From NCBI GenBank assembly GCA_031178025.1, contig JAPSJU010000038.1, forward strand, positions 1 through 12,860: a stretch of DNA of 12,860 nt, in the 5' to 3' direction. Source of the stretch: Agromyces sp. (lineage in GTDB: Bacteria > Actinomycetota > Actinomycetes > Actinomycetales > Microbacteriaceae). The translations under genes and the position numbers were made by a program. This document shows positions 7,481-12,860 of this stretch, in pieces. The notes under the pieces were generated by a model. It worked only from the letters and a program-made list of their open reading frames with translations, was not told the DNA's origin and searched no databases. Numbering within the stretch: position 1 is the stretch's first letter; the number at the start of each line of letters is the position of its first letter.

Positions 7481-7497
7481 CGACCACGAGCGACGGA

Positions 7498-7524
7498 GGG
7501 GCCGGATGCAGCGCATCCGGCCCC
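7498..7524 (+). terminator. Rho-independent-like terminator of the liv operon
   Basis: A perfect 12-bp GC-rich stem, GGGGCCGGATGC and GCATCCGGCCCC, with a 3-nt loop begins 17 bp after the livF stop. Downstream is TTCGTCGTC, with only a weak T-run, as is usual in high-GC actinobacteria. Being symmetric, it could also stop any read-through on the minus strand. Confidence 0.85.
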
Positions 7525-7622
7525 TTCGTCGTCGCCCTCGTGCTCCGCTGGGCTCCCGCCGTACGGGCGTCCCCGGCCGGCGCACGGGCGGGGCAGGACA
7601 CGGCGGGCCCCGGTGCACGCGA

Positions 7623-7650
7623 AAGGGCCCCGACCGAAGCCGGGGCCCTT
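7623..7650 (-). terminator. Terminator of the substrate-binding protein gene, with UUCG loop
   Basis: On the minus strand the arms AAGGGCCCCG and CGGGGCCCTT enclose GCTTCGGT. The inner C-G and G-U pairs close a UUCG tetraloop, giving a 12-bp stem ending in a short U-rich tail. It starts 16 bp after the stop of the binding-protein gene. On the plus strand the loop is CGAA with an inner A/C mismatch, so the hairpin is better matched to minus-strand transcription. Confidence 0.85.
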
Positions 7651-7666
7651 CCGAGCGACTCGCGTA

Positions 7667-8956
7667 CTAGTTGATGCGCGTGTACGTGTTGTCGTCGCCG
7701 TACTCGTAGATGCCGATGGTCGCCTCGGTCGGATCGCCGTTCTCATCGAACGTGATCGGGCCCGACGGTCCGTCGTAGTCGACCTGCTCACCCTCCGTGA
7801 GGAGTGCCGCGGCGTCCTCGAAGGTGCTCACCGTCTCGCCGTCGCCGGAGCCGCCCGAGACCTGTCGCAGGTACTCGGCGATGTCCGCACCCTCGGTGCT
7901 GTTCGCCGCATACGCCGCGAGGGCGATCAGCATGGTGGCGTCGTACGACTCGGGTCCGTAGCTGAAGTCCGCGAGGTCGGGGTTCACCGCGAGCATGCGC
8001 TCACGGAAGTCGTCCTCGAGCTTCGGGCCGGGCAGGGTGCCCTTCGCTCCGGCGATGAGGCCGGGGGCGAAGTCGGCGCTGTAGTCGGCGAGGTTGCCGT
8101 CGACGAAGTACAGCTGGTTGCCGGGGTAGCCGGAGCCGACGAGCGCGGGAACGACGACCTTCGCCTCATCGAACGTGATGACGGCGACGGCGTCGGGGTT
8201 CGCGGCGTTGATCGCCGAGAGCTGCGCGTCGAAGTTCGAGTCACCCGTGTTGAAGAGTTCCTCGGCGACGACCTCGCCGCCCGCGGCTTCGAAGGCCTCG
8301 CTGGTCGCGGCCGCCAGGCCGGTGCCGTAGGGGTCGTTCAGCACGAGCAGGCCCAGCGTGGATGCGCCGTCTTCGGCGATCTGGGTGCCGAGCACCTCGC
8401 CCTGCAGGAGGTCGGAGGGAGCGGTGCGGAAGTACAGCCCGTTGTCCTCGTAGTCCGTGAAGTCGGGCGACGTGTTCGCCGGCGAGAACTGCACGACCCC
8501 GGCCGCCGTGATCTGGTCGATGACCGTGAAGGAGACACCCGACGAGGCGGCGCCGATGATGGCCGAGACGTCCTGCGAGAGCAGGTCGGTCACCGAGACG
8601 GTGGCGATGTCGGTCGTCGTGTCGCCCGAGTCGCGGTAGATGACCTCGATCGTGAGGCCCAGGTCCGCGTCGTTGATCTCCTGTGCGGCGAGCGCGACAC
8701 CGGCCTCCTCAGGCGGGCCGAGGAAGGCGAGCGTTCCACTCTGCGGAAGGATCGTGCCGACCTTCAGGGTGAGGTCGCGCTCACCGGCCTCGATCTCGAG
8801 TGCGTCGCCGGTGTCTGCAGGTTCTTCCGATTCGGCCGGGGCCGGGGCACCCGAACTGCACGCGGTGAGGAGGAGGGCACTGACACCCGCGAGGGCGACC
8901 CCTGTCCATGCTGCGCGAGCCGAGCGCGAGGCCGTGGCCTTCGCGAATACGCTCAT
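7667..8956 (-). CDS. Branched-chain amino acid type ABC substrate-binding lipoprotein
   Basis: Extracytoplasmic receptor of the HAAT importer class (Peripla_BP_6, LivJ/LivK type), 429 residues, expected to be lipid-anchored on the outer face of the membrane. The N-terminus has arginines at 11 and 14, a hydrophobic stretch (17-30) and a lipobox LTAC with the lipidated cysteine at 33. A Ser/Pro/Glu-rich linker (34-62) follows. The periplasmic-binding fold starts at LKVGTILPQSG (64-74), with PPEEAGVALAAQEIN (81-95), the ligand-contacting IIGAASSGVSF (133-143) and VVQFSPANTSPDFT (154-167). The ATG has AAGGAG five bases upstream. It lies convergent to livHMGF with its own promoter and terminator, so it is almost certainly the operon's receptor although separately transcribed. 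Ligand not determinable here; amides, urea or other amino acids are possible. Confidence 0.9.
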   Translation of the reverse strand: MSVFAKATASRSARAAWTGVALAGVSALLLTACSSGAPAPAESEEPADTGDALEIEAGERDLTLKVGTILPQSGTLAFLGPPEEAGVALAAQEINDADLGLTIEVIYRDSGDTTTDIATVSVTDLLSQDVSAIIGAASSGVSFTVIDQITAAGVVQFSPANTSPDFTDYEDNGLYFRTAPSDLLQGEVLGTQIAEDGASTLGLLVLNDPYGTGLAAATSEAFEAAGGEVVAEELFNTGDSNFDAQLSAINAANPDAVAVITFDEAKVVVPALVGSGYPGNQLYFVDGNLADYSADFAPGLIAGAKGTLPGPKLEDDFRERMLAVNPDLADFSYGPESYDATMLIALAAYAANSTEGADIAEYLRQVSGGSGDGETVSTFEDAAALLTEGEQVDYDGPSGPITFDENGDPTEATIGIYEYGDDNTYTRIN

Positions 8957-9016
8957 GTTGCTCCTTGGGACTGAAGGATTGGTACACAAAGCAGCGTCTG
9001 GTGACGCCGTGGTCTG

Positions 9017-9045
9017 ACAGTATTCCCCGCCCATGGCGGAAACAA
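9017..9045 (-). promoter_or_regulatory. Promoter of the substrate-binding protein gene
   Basis: On the minus strand a -35 TTGTTT (9040-9045 on the plus strand) is followed after exactly 17 bp by a -10 TACTGT (9017-9022). This would start transcription near 9010 and give a leader of about 54 nt with the AAGGAG site. The -10 matches the TAnnnT pattern of housekeeping sigma factors; the -35 matches the consensus only in its TTG. Confidence 0.6.
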
Positions 9046-9065
9046 GTCGCGGCGGTCACAACCGT

Positions 9066-9087
9066 GTAACGCCGCACGAATCGTTAC
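9066..9087. promoter_or_regulatory. Inverted repeat upstream of the binding-protein promoter
   Basis: Perfect 6-bp arms GTAACG (9066-9071) and CGTTAC (9082-9087) are separated by 10 bp. They lie 20 bp upstream of the -35 of the binding-protein gene, a usual place for an activator or an upstream repressor site. The rest of 9046-9197 holds no gene and no other clear signal. The short arms make chance a real possibility. Confidence 0.3.
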
Positions 9088-9145
9088 CTCGTCGACACAC
9101 TGCGCCGCCTGCACGCACGGAAACTGCGCGAACATGGCGCTGGAC

Positions 9146-9159
9146 GCGCGGAACCGCGC
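9146..9159 (-). terminator. Possible weak hairpin after the RarD-like gene
   Basis: GCGCGG and CCGCGC around AA form a short GC hairpin (5 bp with a 4-nt loop) about 40 bp beyond the RarD-like stop on the minus strand. There is no U-tract. It may only reflect GC-rich composition; no better terminator for that gene is visible. Confidence 0.25.
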
Positions 9160-9197
9160 ATCACGGCCGAGACGGCCGAGGGGCTTGACTCAGGGCC

Positions 9198-10154
9198 TCA
9201 GATCGGTTCCATGGCGGCCCGGCGCGCGATCCGCACGCCGCGCACGAGGTCGAAGGTGAGCACCGCGAGTGCGACCCAGACCAGGCCGAATCCGATCCAT
9301 CGCTCGAGCGGCATGGGCTCGTGCAGCACGGCGACGCCGACCACGAACTGGATGAACGGCGCGAAGTACTGGATGAAGCCCATGTAGGTCAGCGGCAGAC
9401 GACGGGACGCCGCAGCGAAGAGCAGGAGCGGCACCGCCGTCACGGCGCCCGCGAGGAGCAGCAGCGTCGTGTGCCACACGCTGACGGTGCCGATCGTGAG
9501 CCCGGTGGTCATCGCGACGAAGACGAGCTGCACCACCGCGAGCGGCGCGAGCCATGCCGTCTCGAGGGTGAGGCCGGACACCGCGTCGACGTTCGCTCCG
9601 ATGCGCTTCTTGATGAGGCCGTAGAAGCCGAACGAGAAGGCGAGCACGAGCGCGATCCACGGCAGCGTGCCGTATCCGACGGCGAGCACCGCGACCGCCA
9701 CGATCGAGATGCCGACCGCGGCCCACTGGGTCGGGTTGAGTCGCTCGCGGAGCACGATCACGCCGAGGAACACCGTGACGATGGGGTTGATGAAGTAGCC
9801 GAGCGCGGCCTCCACCACCTGCCCGGTGAGGGTCGCGAACACGTAGGTCTGCCAGTTCACGAAGATGAGCACGCCGGCGAGCCCCATCGTGAGGACGACG
9901 CGGCGGTTCCTGATGAGCGCCGCGAACGGACGCCATGCCCGCGTCATGGCGATGAGCAGCGCGCAGAAGACGAGGGAGAGCAGCACGCGCCAGCCCACGA
10001 TCTCGATCGGGCCGGCGGGCGCCAGCGCGATGAAGTAGACCGGGAGGATCCCCCAGAGCCCGTACGCGCTGATCGCGAAGGCGAGTCCGGCCCGGCTCGC
10101 AGGGCCGTGGGCCGGCTTCGGCGCTGGATTCACGGGTTCAGTACGGGACGACAC
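9198..10154 (-). CDS. rarD: RarD-like EamA family permease
   Basis: Integral-membrane protein of the drug/metabolite transporter superfamily, 318 residues. Its sequence follows the RarD subfamily: an opening G-L-A-F-A-I-S-A-YGLWGILPVYF (23-41), IEIVGWRVLLSLVFC (50-64), an FVNWQTYVFA segment, GYFINPIV, LRERLNPTQW and a C-terminal YMGFIQYFAPFIQF. Ten hydrophobic segments fit the EamA pattern of two five-helix repeats. Family knowledge: RarD was named from chloramphenicol resistance in Pseudomonas, but the natural substrate is unclear, so drug export should not be assumed. The GTG at 10154 has no Shine-Dalgarno, but a -10-like TACTGT lies six bases upstream, so it fits a leaderless start. An in-frame GTG at 10133 is the alternative. 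It is separated from groES by a terminator and so is probably its own unit. Confidence 0.85.
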   Translation of the reverse strand: MSSRTEPVNPAPKPAHGPASRAGLAFAISAYGLWGILPVYFIALAPAGPIEIVGWRVLLSLVFCALLIAMTRAWRPFAALIRNRRVVLTMGLAGVLIFVNWQTYVFATLTGQVVEAALGYFINPIVTVFLGVIVLRERLNPTQWAAVGISIVAVAVLAVGYGTLPWIALVLAFSFGFYGLIKKRIGANVDAVSGLTLETAWLAPLAVVQLVFVAMTTGLTIGTVSVWHTTLLLLAGAVTAVPLLLFAAASRRLPLTYMGFIQYFAPFIQFVVGVAVLHEPMPLERWIGFGLVWVALAVLTFDLVRGVRIARRAAMEPI

Positions 10155-10160
10155 TCGCCA

Positions 10161-10166
10161 ACAGTA
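10161..10166 (-). promoter_or_regulatory. -10 element placing the RarD-like transcript start on its start codon
   Basis: TACTGT on the minus strand is followed by six bases and then the GTG at 10154, the spacing expected for a leaderless mRNA. It is identical to the -10 of the binding-protein promoter. No convincing -35 is seen; a TGACTC lies 18 bp upstream. Confidence 0.45.
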
Positions 10167-10248
10167 CGCCGCACTCGGCAGTCGGAGTCACCGGGGCCTG
10201 CCCCGTGCCCGGCCGCTGCGGTGACGGAGGCATCCCCGCTCACGACGA

Positions 10249-10284
10249 CGAGGCCCGGACGCCCCGCAGGGCGTCCGGGCCTCG
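10249..10284 (-). terminator. Strong terminator after groES
   Basis: A perfect 16-bp stem, CGAGGCCCGGACGCCC and its complement, with a 4-nt loop starts 16 bp after the groES stop on the minus strand. It is the longest perfect hairpin in the window. Only a weak TCGTCG tail follows. It separates groES from the RarD-like gene. Confidence 0.9.
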
Positions 10285-10300
10285 GACGGAACGATGTCGC

Positions 10301-10597
10301 TCAGCGAACGACGACCGCCAGCACGTCGCGAGCCGACAGGACGAGGTACTCCTCGCCGCCGAACTTCACCTCGGTGCCGCCGTACTTGGAGTAGATCACC
10401 TTGTCGCCGACTGCGACGTCGAGCGGGATGCGGTTGCCGTTGTCATCGATGCGGCCCGGACCCACGGCCACGACCTCGCCCTCCTGGGGCTTCTCCTTCG
10501 CGGTGTCGGGGATGACCAGACCCGATGCGGTGGTCTGCTCTGCCTCGACCTGCTTGATGACGATGCGATCCTCGAGCGGCTTGATGGAAACCGACAC
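10301..10597 (-). CDS. groES: Co-chaperonin GroES (Hsp10)
   Basis: Cytosolic heptameric lid of the GroEL chaperonin, which closes the folding chamber over non-native proteins. It has 98 residues, the usual size. The sequence carries the family opening IKPLEDRIVIKQ (5-16), the flexible GroEL-binding mobile loop AEQTTASGLVIPD (19-31), the EGEVVAVGPG strand (39-48), the KVIYSKYGGTEVK core (66-78) and the YLVLSARDVLAVV end (84-96). The start is GTG (10597) with an AAAGAGG Shine-Dalgarno. No groEL follows on the minus strand; the next gene is a permease beyond a strong terminator, so groEL is encoded elsewhere. Two CIRCE operators bracket its promoter, indicating HrcA-controlled heat-shock expression. 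Confidence 0.97.
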   Translation of the reverse strand: MSVSIKPLEDRIVIKQVEAEQTTASGLVIPDTAKEKPQEGEVVAVGPGRIDDNGNRIPLDVAVGDKVIYSKYGGTEVKFGGEEYLVLSARDVLAVVVR

Positions 10598-10625
10598 GGT
10601 TGACCTCTTTCTTGACGAAGACTGG

Positions 10626-10652
10626 TTAGCACCCTCAGAGTGAGAGTGCTAA
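10626..10652. promoter_or_regulatory. CIRCE operator (HrcA site), proximal to groES
   Basis: The arms TTAGCACCC (10626-10634) and GAGTGCTAA (10644-10652) are separated by 9 bp. They match the CIRCE consensus TTAGCACTC-N9-GAGTGCTAA with one change. It sits at the start of the groES transcript, just after the -10, where HrcA binding represses and where the RNA leader would carry the same hairpin. Confidence 0.95.
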
Positions 10653-10656
10653 ACCG

Positions 10657-10685
10657 AGTCTAGGGGCGATTTGGCACTCGTGCAA
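10657..10685 (-). promoter_or_regulatory. groES promoter between the two CIRCE sites
   Basis: On the minus strand the -35 TTGCAC (10680-10685 on the plus strand) and the -10 TAGACT (10657-10662) are exactly 17 bp apart. Transcription would start near 10650, inside the proximal CIRCE. The -35 falls in the 9-bp spacer of the distal CIRCE. Confidence 0.85.
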
Positions 10686-10697
10686 CGTGAGTGCCAG
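10671..10697. promoter_or_regulatory. Second CIRCE operator, overlapping the groES -35
   Basis: The arms TTGGCACTC (10671-10679) and GAGTGCCAG (10689-10697) have the CIRCE geometry of 9-9-9. The inner GCACTC/GAGTGC half-sites are perfect and the outer bases are changed. It covers the groES -35, so two HrcA dimers could bracket the promoter. It lies 51 bp upstream of the methyltransferase -10. Confidence 0.85.
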
Positions 10698-10744
10698 AGC
10701 GTGCTCCGGTGGGTGCCAGGGCCCCGGAAGTGGCCTGCACCGGG

Positions 10745-10753
10745 TGCTAGCGT
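10745..10753 (+). promoter_or_regulatory. Extended -10 promoter of the methyltransferase gene
   Basis: TGCTAGCGT combines a TGn extension with a TAnnnT -10 (10748-10753). Seven bases later comes the GTG at 10761, so transcription would begin at or next to the start codon. No -35 match is seen, as is acceptable for an extended -10. Confidence 0.55.
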
Positions 10754-10760
10754 GGCCCGA

Positions 10761-11948
10761 GTGGACCGCTCCGAGCTCGTCGAACTCCTGTCTGCCGAGG
10801 GACTCCGCTTGCTCGACTCCCTCCCCGCCTGGGAGGCGAATGCCGACATCGTGCGCACGGTGGCGCAGCTGCGCGGAGCCGGTCACCCACCCGGACTCGT
10901 CGCGACGGTGCTCAGCCAGTCCAAGCTGCGGGCGAAGGCGCGGGCGAAGTTCGGCGAGTTCGCCTCCCGGATGCTCTTCACCGAGACGGGCCTCGAGCAG
11001 GCGACCCGCCTGAAGGTGGCCGCCCTGCACGCCGGCCGCTTCGCCAGGGCGGGGGTCGGCCACGTCGCGGACCTCGGCTGCGGCATCGGGGGCGACGCGC
11101 TCGCCTTCGCCGCGGTCGACCTGGAGGTGACCGCCGCGGACGCCGATGAGGTCACGGCGGCGATCGCGGCGTACAACCTGACGCCGTTCCCCAAGGCACG
11201 CGTGCTGCACGCCAGGGCCGAGGACGTCGCCCTCGGCGGCCTCGGCGGGGCCTGGCTCGACCCCGCACGCCGTACGACCTCCGGCGGCACCACGAGGAGA
11301 CTCGCGGACGCCGCGGACTACTCCCCCGGCCTCGACTTCGCGTTCGGCCTCGCGGAGCGCCTGCCGGTCGGCGTGAAGCTCGGGCCGGGCACCGACCGCA
11401 CGGTCATCCCGGCGGACGCCGAGGCGCAGTGGATCTCGGTGGACGGCGACGTCGTCGAGCTCGCCGTCTGGCTGGGAGCGGTGTCGCGTCCCGGCATCGG
11501 CCGCTCGGCGCTCGTCATCCGCGGCGAGAGCGCCGCCGAGCTCACCGCCGCGTCCGACAGCGAGGACGCCCCCGTGGGGCCGCTCGGCGGATACCTCTAC
11601 GAGCCGGACGGCGCGGTCATCCGGGCGCGCCTCATCGGCGACCTGGCGAGGGCGCACTCGGCCTGGATGGCGAGCGCCGGAATCGCCTACCTCACCGCCG
11701 ACGCCCCGTTCGAGTCGCCGTTCGCACGCGGATTCCGGATCGTCGAGCGCCTGCCCGCCGACGAGCGGCAGCTGCGCCAGGCGCTCGCGGCACGCGGGAT
11801 CGGCACGCTCGAGATCAAGAAGCGCGGTGTCGACGTCGACCCGGCCGCACTGCGCACGCGCCTGAAGCTGCGCGGCGACGCGAGCGCGACGGTCGTGCTC
11901 ACGCGCGAGCAGGGGCGCCACGTGGCCCTGCTGGTCGAACGGCTCTGA
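10761..11948 (+). CDS. Class I SAM-dependent methyltransferase with THUMP-like C-terminal domain
   Basis: Probable cytosolic methyltransferase, 395 residues; target unknown, RNA most likely by domain type. An N-terminal helical part (1-95) includes LSQSKLRAKARAKFGEFASRM (51-71). The Rossmann domain shows motif I VADLGCGIGGD (102-112) for SAM binding, an acidic post-I strand LEVTAADAD (121-129) and AWLDPARR (164-171) at the motif IV position. The C-terminus (about 315-390), with GYLYEPDGAVIRA and IGTLEIKKRGVDVDP, resembles the THUMP-like domain found in this actinobacterial family. The GTG at 10761 is chosen because an extended -10 lies seven bases upstream, implying a leaderless mRNA. Another in-frame GTG at 10752 overlaps that -10. 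It is divergent from groES and convergent (19-bp gap) with the membrane-protein pair. Methyltransferase is confident; substrate is not. Confidence 0.85.
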   Translation: MDRSELVELLSAEGLRLLDSLPAWEANADIVRTVAQLRGAGHPPGLVATVLSQSKLRAKARAKFGEFASRMLFTETGLEQATRLKVAALHAGRFARAGVGHVADLGCGIGGDALAFAAVDLEVTAADADEVTAAIAAYNLTPFPKARVLHARAEDVALGGLGGAWLDPARRTTSGGTTRRLADAADYSPGLDFAFGLAERLPVGVKLGPGTDRTVIPADAEAQWISVDGDVVELAVWLGAVSRPGIGRSALVIRGESAAELTAASDSEDAPVGPLGGYLYEPDGAVIRARLIGDLARAHSAWMASAGIAYLTADAPFESPFARGFRIVERLPADERQLRQALAARGIGTLEIKKRGVDVDPAALRTRLKLRGDASATVVLTREQGRHVALLVERL

Positions 11949-11967
11949 GGTCCGGGCCGTCCGCGCC

Positions 11968-12486
11968 TCAGTGGGGCAGTGCGCCGAACACGATCGCGTA
12001 GTACCCGATCCAGACGGCGGAGAAGACGAGCCCGGCGACTCCGGTGCCGATACCGGCGAAGGCGAGGGTGCGCCCTTCCTCCTCGCGGCGCAACCCGAGC
12101 ACCCCGAACACGATGGCCGCGATCGACAGCGGCAGCATCCAGCCCACGAAGAGCGACGCGACGGCGCCGAGCGTGCCCACCACGGCCGCCACCCAGCTGT
12201 ACACGCGTCGTTGAGTGCGGTCCTCCGCGACGTCCGCCGCGCCGGCCACGGGGTCGGGACGGTGCACGATGAGCAGTTGGCCGGTGGGCAGCGAGCGCAG
12301 CTCGCCCGTGTCGAACGGCACGTCGAAATCGCGAAGCACGGGGTCGGCGCGCAGCGTCGGCTCCGCCGGCTCGGCCCCGACCCCGTTCAGCGCGCCGGGC
12401 TGTGCCCGAGTGTCGGCATCCGGTTCCGCCGCCCGCCGAACGTCGGGGGCCCCGCCCGCGGGCGGTACCCCCTCGCGATCGGACAT
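11968..12486 (-). CDS. DUF4190-like small membrane protein with disordered N-terminus
   Basis: Predicted membrane protein of unknown function, 172 residues. Residues 1-50 are rich in Pro, Ala, Gly and acidic residues and look disordered. A soluble segment (51-92) contains LRSLPTGQLLIVHRPDPV. Three hydrophobic segments follow (about 98-114, 116-132 and 143-168). The arrangement LPLSIAAIVFGVLGLRR, then EEEGRTLAFAGIGTGVAGL, is the DUF4190 pattern of two helices around a charged loop ending in GR-x-LA-x-AG. The ATG at 12486 is 8 bp after the stop of the upstream gene, whose TGA lies within the Shine-Dalgarno TGAGG, so the pair is cotranscribed and probably translationally coupled. Convergent with the methyltransferase. 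No function can be named. Confidence 0.75.
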   Translation of the reverse strand: MSDREGVPPAGGAPDVRRAAEPDADTRAQPGALNGVGAEPAEPTLRADPVLRDFDVPFDTGELRSLPTGQLLIVHRPDPVAGAADVAEDRTQRRVYSWVAAVVGTLGAVASLFVGWMLPLSIAAIVFGVLGLRREEEGRTLAFAGIGTGVAGLVFSAVWIGYYAIVFGALPH

Positions 12487-12494
12487 CACGCGCC

Positions 12495-12860
12495 TCAGTA
12501 GGTGTAGTCGTACGTGCCGATCCCGGCGAACACGACGCTCCAGAGCACGATCGACAGCAGGCCGATGCCCACGCCGACGAAACCGAGGATGATGCCGGTG
12601 AGCCACATGCCCTTGGCGGCCGGTTCCTTCTTCTTGCCGAGGAAGCCGAGCACCACGGCCGCGCCCGGGATGAGCAACTGCATCACACCGCCGACGATCG
12701 GGATGAACACCACGAAGAATCCGACGAGACCGACGATGCCCGCGATGAGCGAGATGAGGCTGAGCACGGGCGTCGGCTTCGCGGTCGTCGTGCCGTAGGC
12801 GGGAGCCACATAGCCGGGCTGGCCGTAGGCGGACTGCTGGCCGCCGTAGGGAGACTGCTG
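12495..12860 (-). CDS. DUF4190-like membrane protein, N-terminus cut by window edge
   Basis: Predicted small membrane protein of unknown function; the last 121 residues are visible and the reading frame is open to the window edge, so the true start is beyond 12860. The visible N-terminal part (1-23) is a low-complexity Tyr/Gln/Gly/Pro run with QQSPYGG and QQSAYGQ repeats, as is common before DUF4190-type domains in actinobacteria. Hydrophobic segments follow at about 32-54, 57-75 and 86-113, with a basic loop GKKKEPAAKG (75-84) between the last two. It ends in the tyrosine-rich YDYTY. Its downstream neighbour has the same layout, so the two may be diverged paralogues. A GTG at 12809 is possible but would start after the repeat run. 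Confidence 0.7.
   Translation of the reverse strand, partial: QQSPYGGQQSAYGQPGYVAPAYGTTTAKPTPVLSLISLIAGIVGLVGFFVVFIPIVGGVMQLLIPGAAVVLGFLGKKKEPAAKGMWLTGIILGFVGVGIGLLSIVLWSVVFAGIGTYDYTY

Noticed and set aside
7613..8974. Long plus-strand open frame over the substrate-binding protein gene
   Set aside because: The minus strand has a lipobox, a binding-protein fold, a promoter and a terminator. The plus-strand product is Arg/Val/Asp-rich with no recognisable domain.
9066..9087. GlnR box at the receptor promoter
   Set aside because: Only the GTAAC half is present. The GAAAC half expected six bases further is missing, so I list only an unassigned inverted repeat.
9321..10394. Plus-strand open frame spanning the RarD-like gene and the groES terminator
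   Set aside because: The product is a His/Arg/Glu-rich shadow and crosses a 16-bp terminator stem. The opposite strand has two well-recognised genes.
10635..11921. Long minus-strand open frame opposite the methyltransferase
   Set aside because: It has no family features and would run through both CIRCE sites and the groES promoter. The plus strand shows clear SAM-binding motifs.
12484..12606. Longer N-terminus for the second membrane protein (start at 12606)
   Set aside because: The added residues are an Arg/His-rich shadow overlapping the upstream gene. The ATG at 12486 follows a Shine-Dalgarno fused to that gene's stop codon.

Overview
The window is GC-rich throughout (about 70 % by eye), has strong codon bias towards G/C at third positions, and carries GTG and TTG starts. 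It also contains a promoter-centred pair of CIRCE elements at groES and genes typical of high-GC Gram-positives. Together these suggest an actinobacterium, most likely of the Microbacteriaceae type; that placement is inference from style and gene content. I see no rRNA, tRNA, CRISPR array, insertion sequence or phage gene. It reads as ordinary chromosomal core and transport DNA.

Layout, left to right. (1) 1-428, minus: the N-terminal third or so of an ABC-F type ATPase, cut by the window edge. (2) 537-1697, plus: a PatB/MalY-type PLP-dependent C-S lyase/aminotransferase, divergent from the ABC-F gene. (3) 1755-3257, minus: guaB, IMP dehydrogenase, convergent with the lyase. (4) 3258-3479: a 222-bp divergent regulatory region holding a perfect 22-bp palindrome. 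(5) 3480-7480, plus: a four-gene operon livH-livM-livG-livF for a branched-chain amino acid type (HAAT family) ABC importer. Its genes are tightly packed or overlapping and end at a strong hairpin. The first permease carries an unusual N-terminal signal peptide and a predicted extracytoplasmic beta domain. (6) 7667-8956, minus: a lipoprotein substrate-binding protein of the same transporter class, convergent with the operon and with its own promoter and terminator. (7) 9198-10154, minus: a RarD-like EamA permease, apparently leaderless. (8) 10301-10597, minus: groES without a neighbouring groEL, under a promoter bracketed by two CIRCE operators. (9) 10761-11948, plus: a class I SAM methyltransferase with a THUMP-like C-terminus, apparently leaderless and divergent from groES. 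(10) 11968-12486 and 12495-12860, minus: two adjacent small membrane proteins of DUF4190-like character, the upstream one cut by the window edge.

How the parts work together. The liv cluster is a complete importer: lipoprotein receptor, two permeases and two ATPases. It is split into two convergent transcription units that meet at back-to-back hairpins (7498-7524 and 7623-7650). The receptor can therefore be made separately from, and probably in excess of, the membrane complex. guaB and liv share a divergent control region. groES and the methyltransferase gene share another, in which the CIRCE sites would mainly control groES. The remaining genes look independent of one another.

The most unusual observations are the domain fused to the LivH-like permease, the palindrome at the start of the liv transcript, a 12-mer shared by the two liv-related promoter regions, and the dual-CIRCE arrangement. 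I found no convincing sign of a wholly new multi-gene system here.
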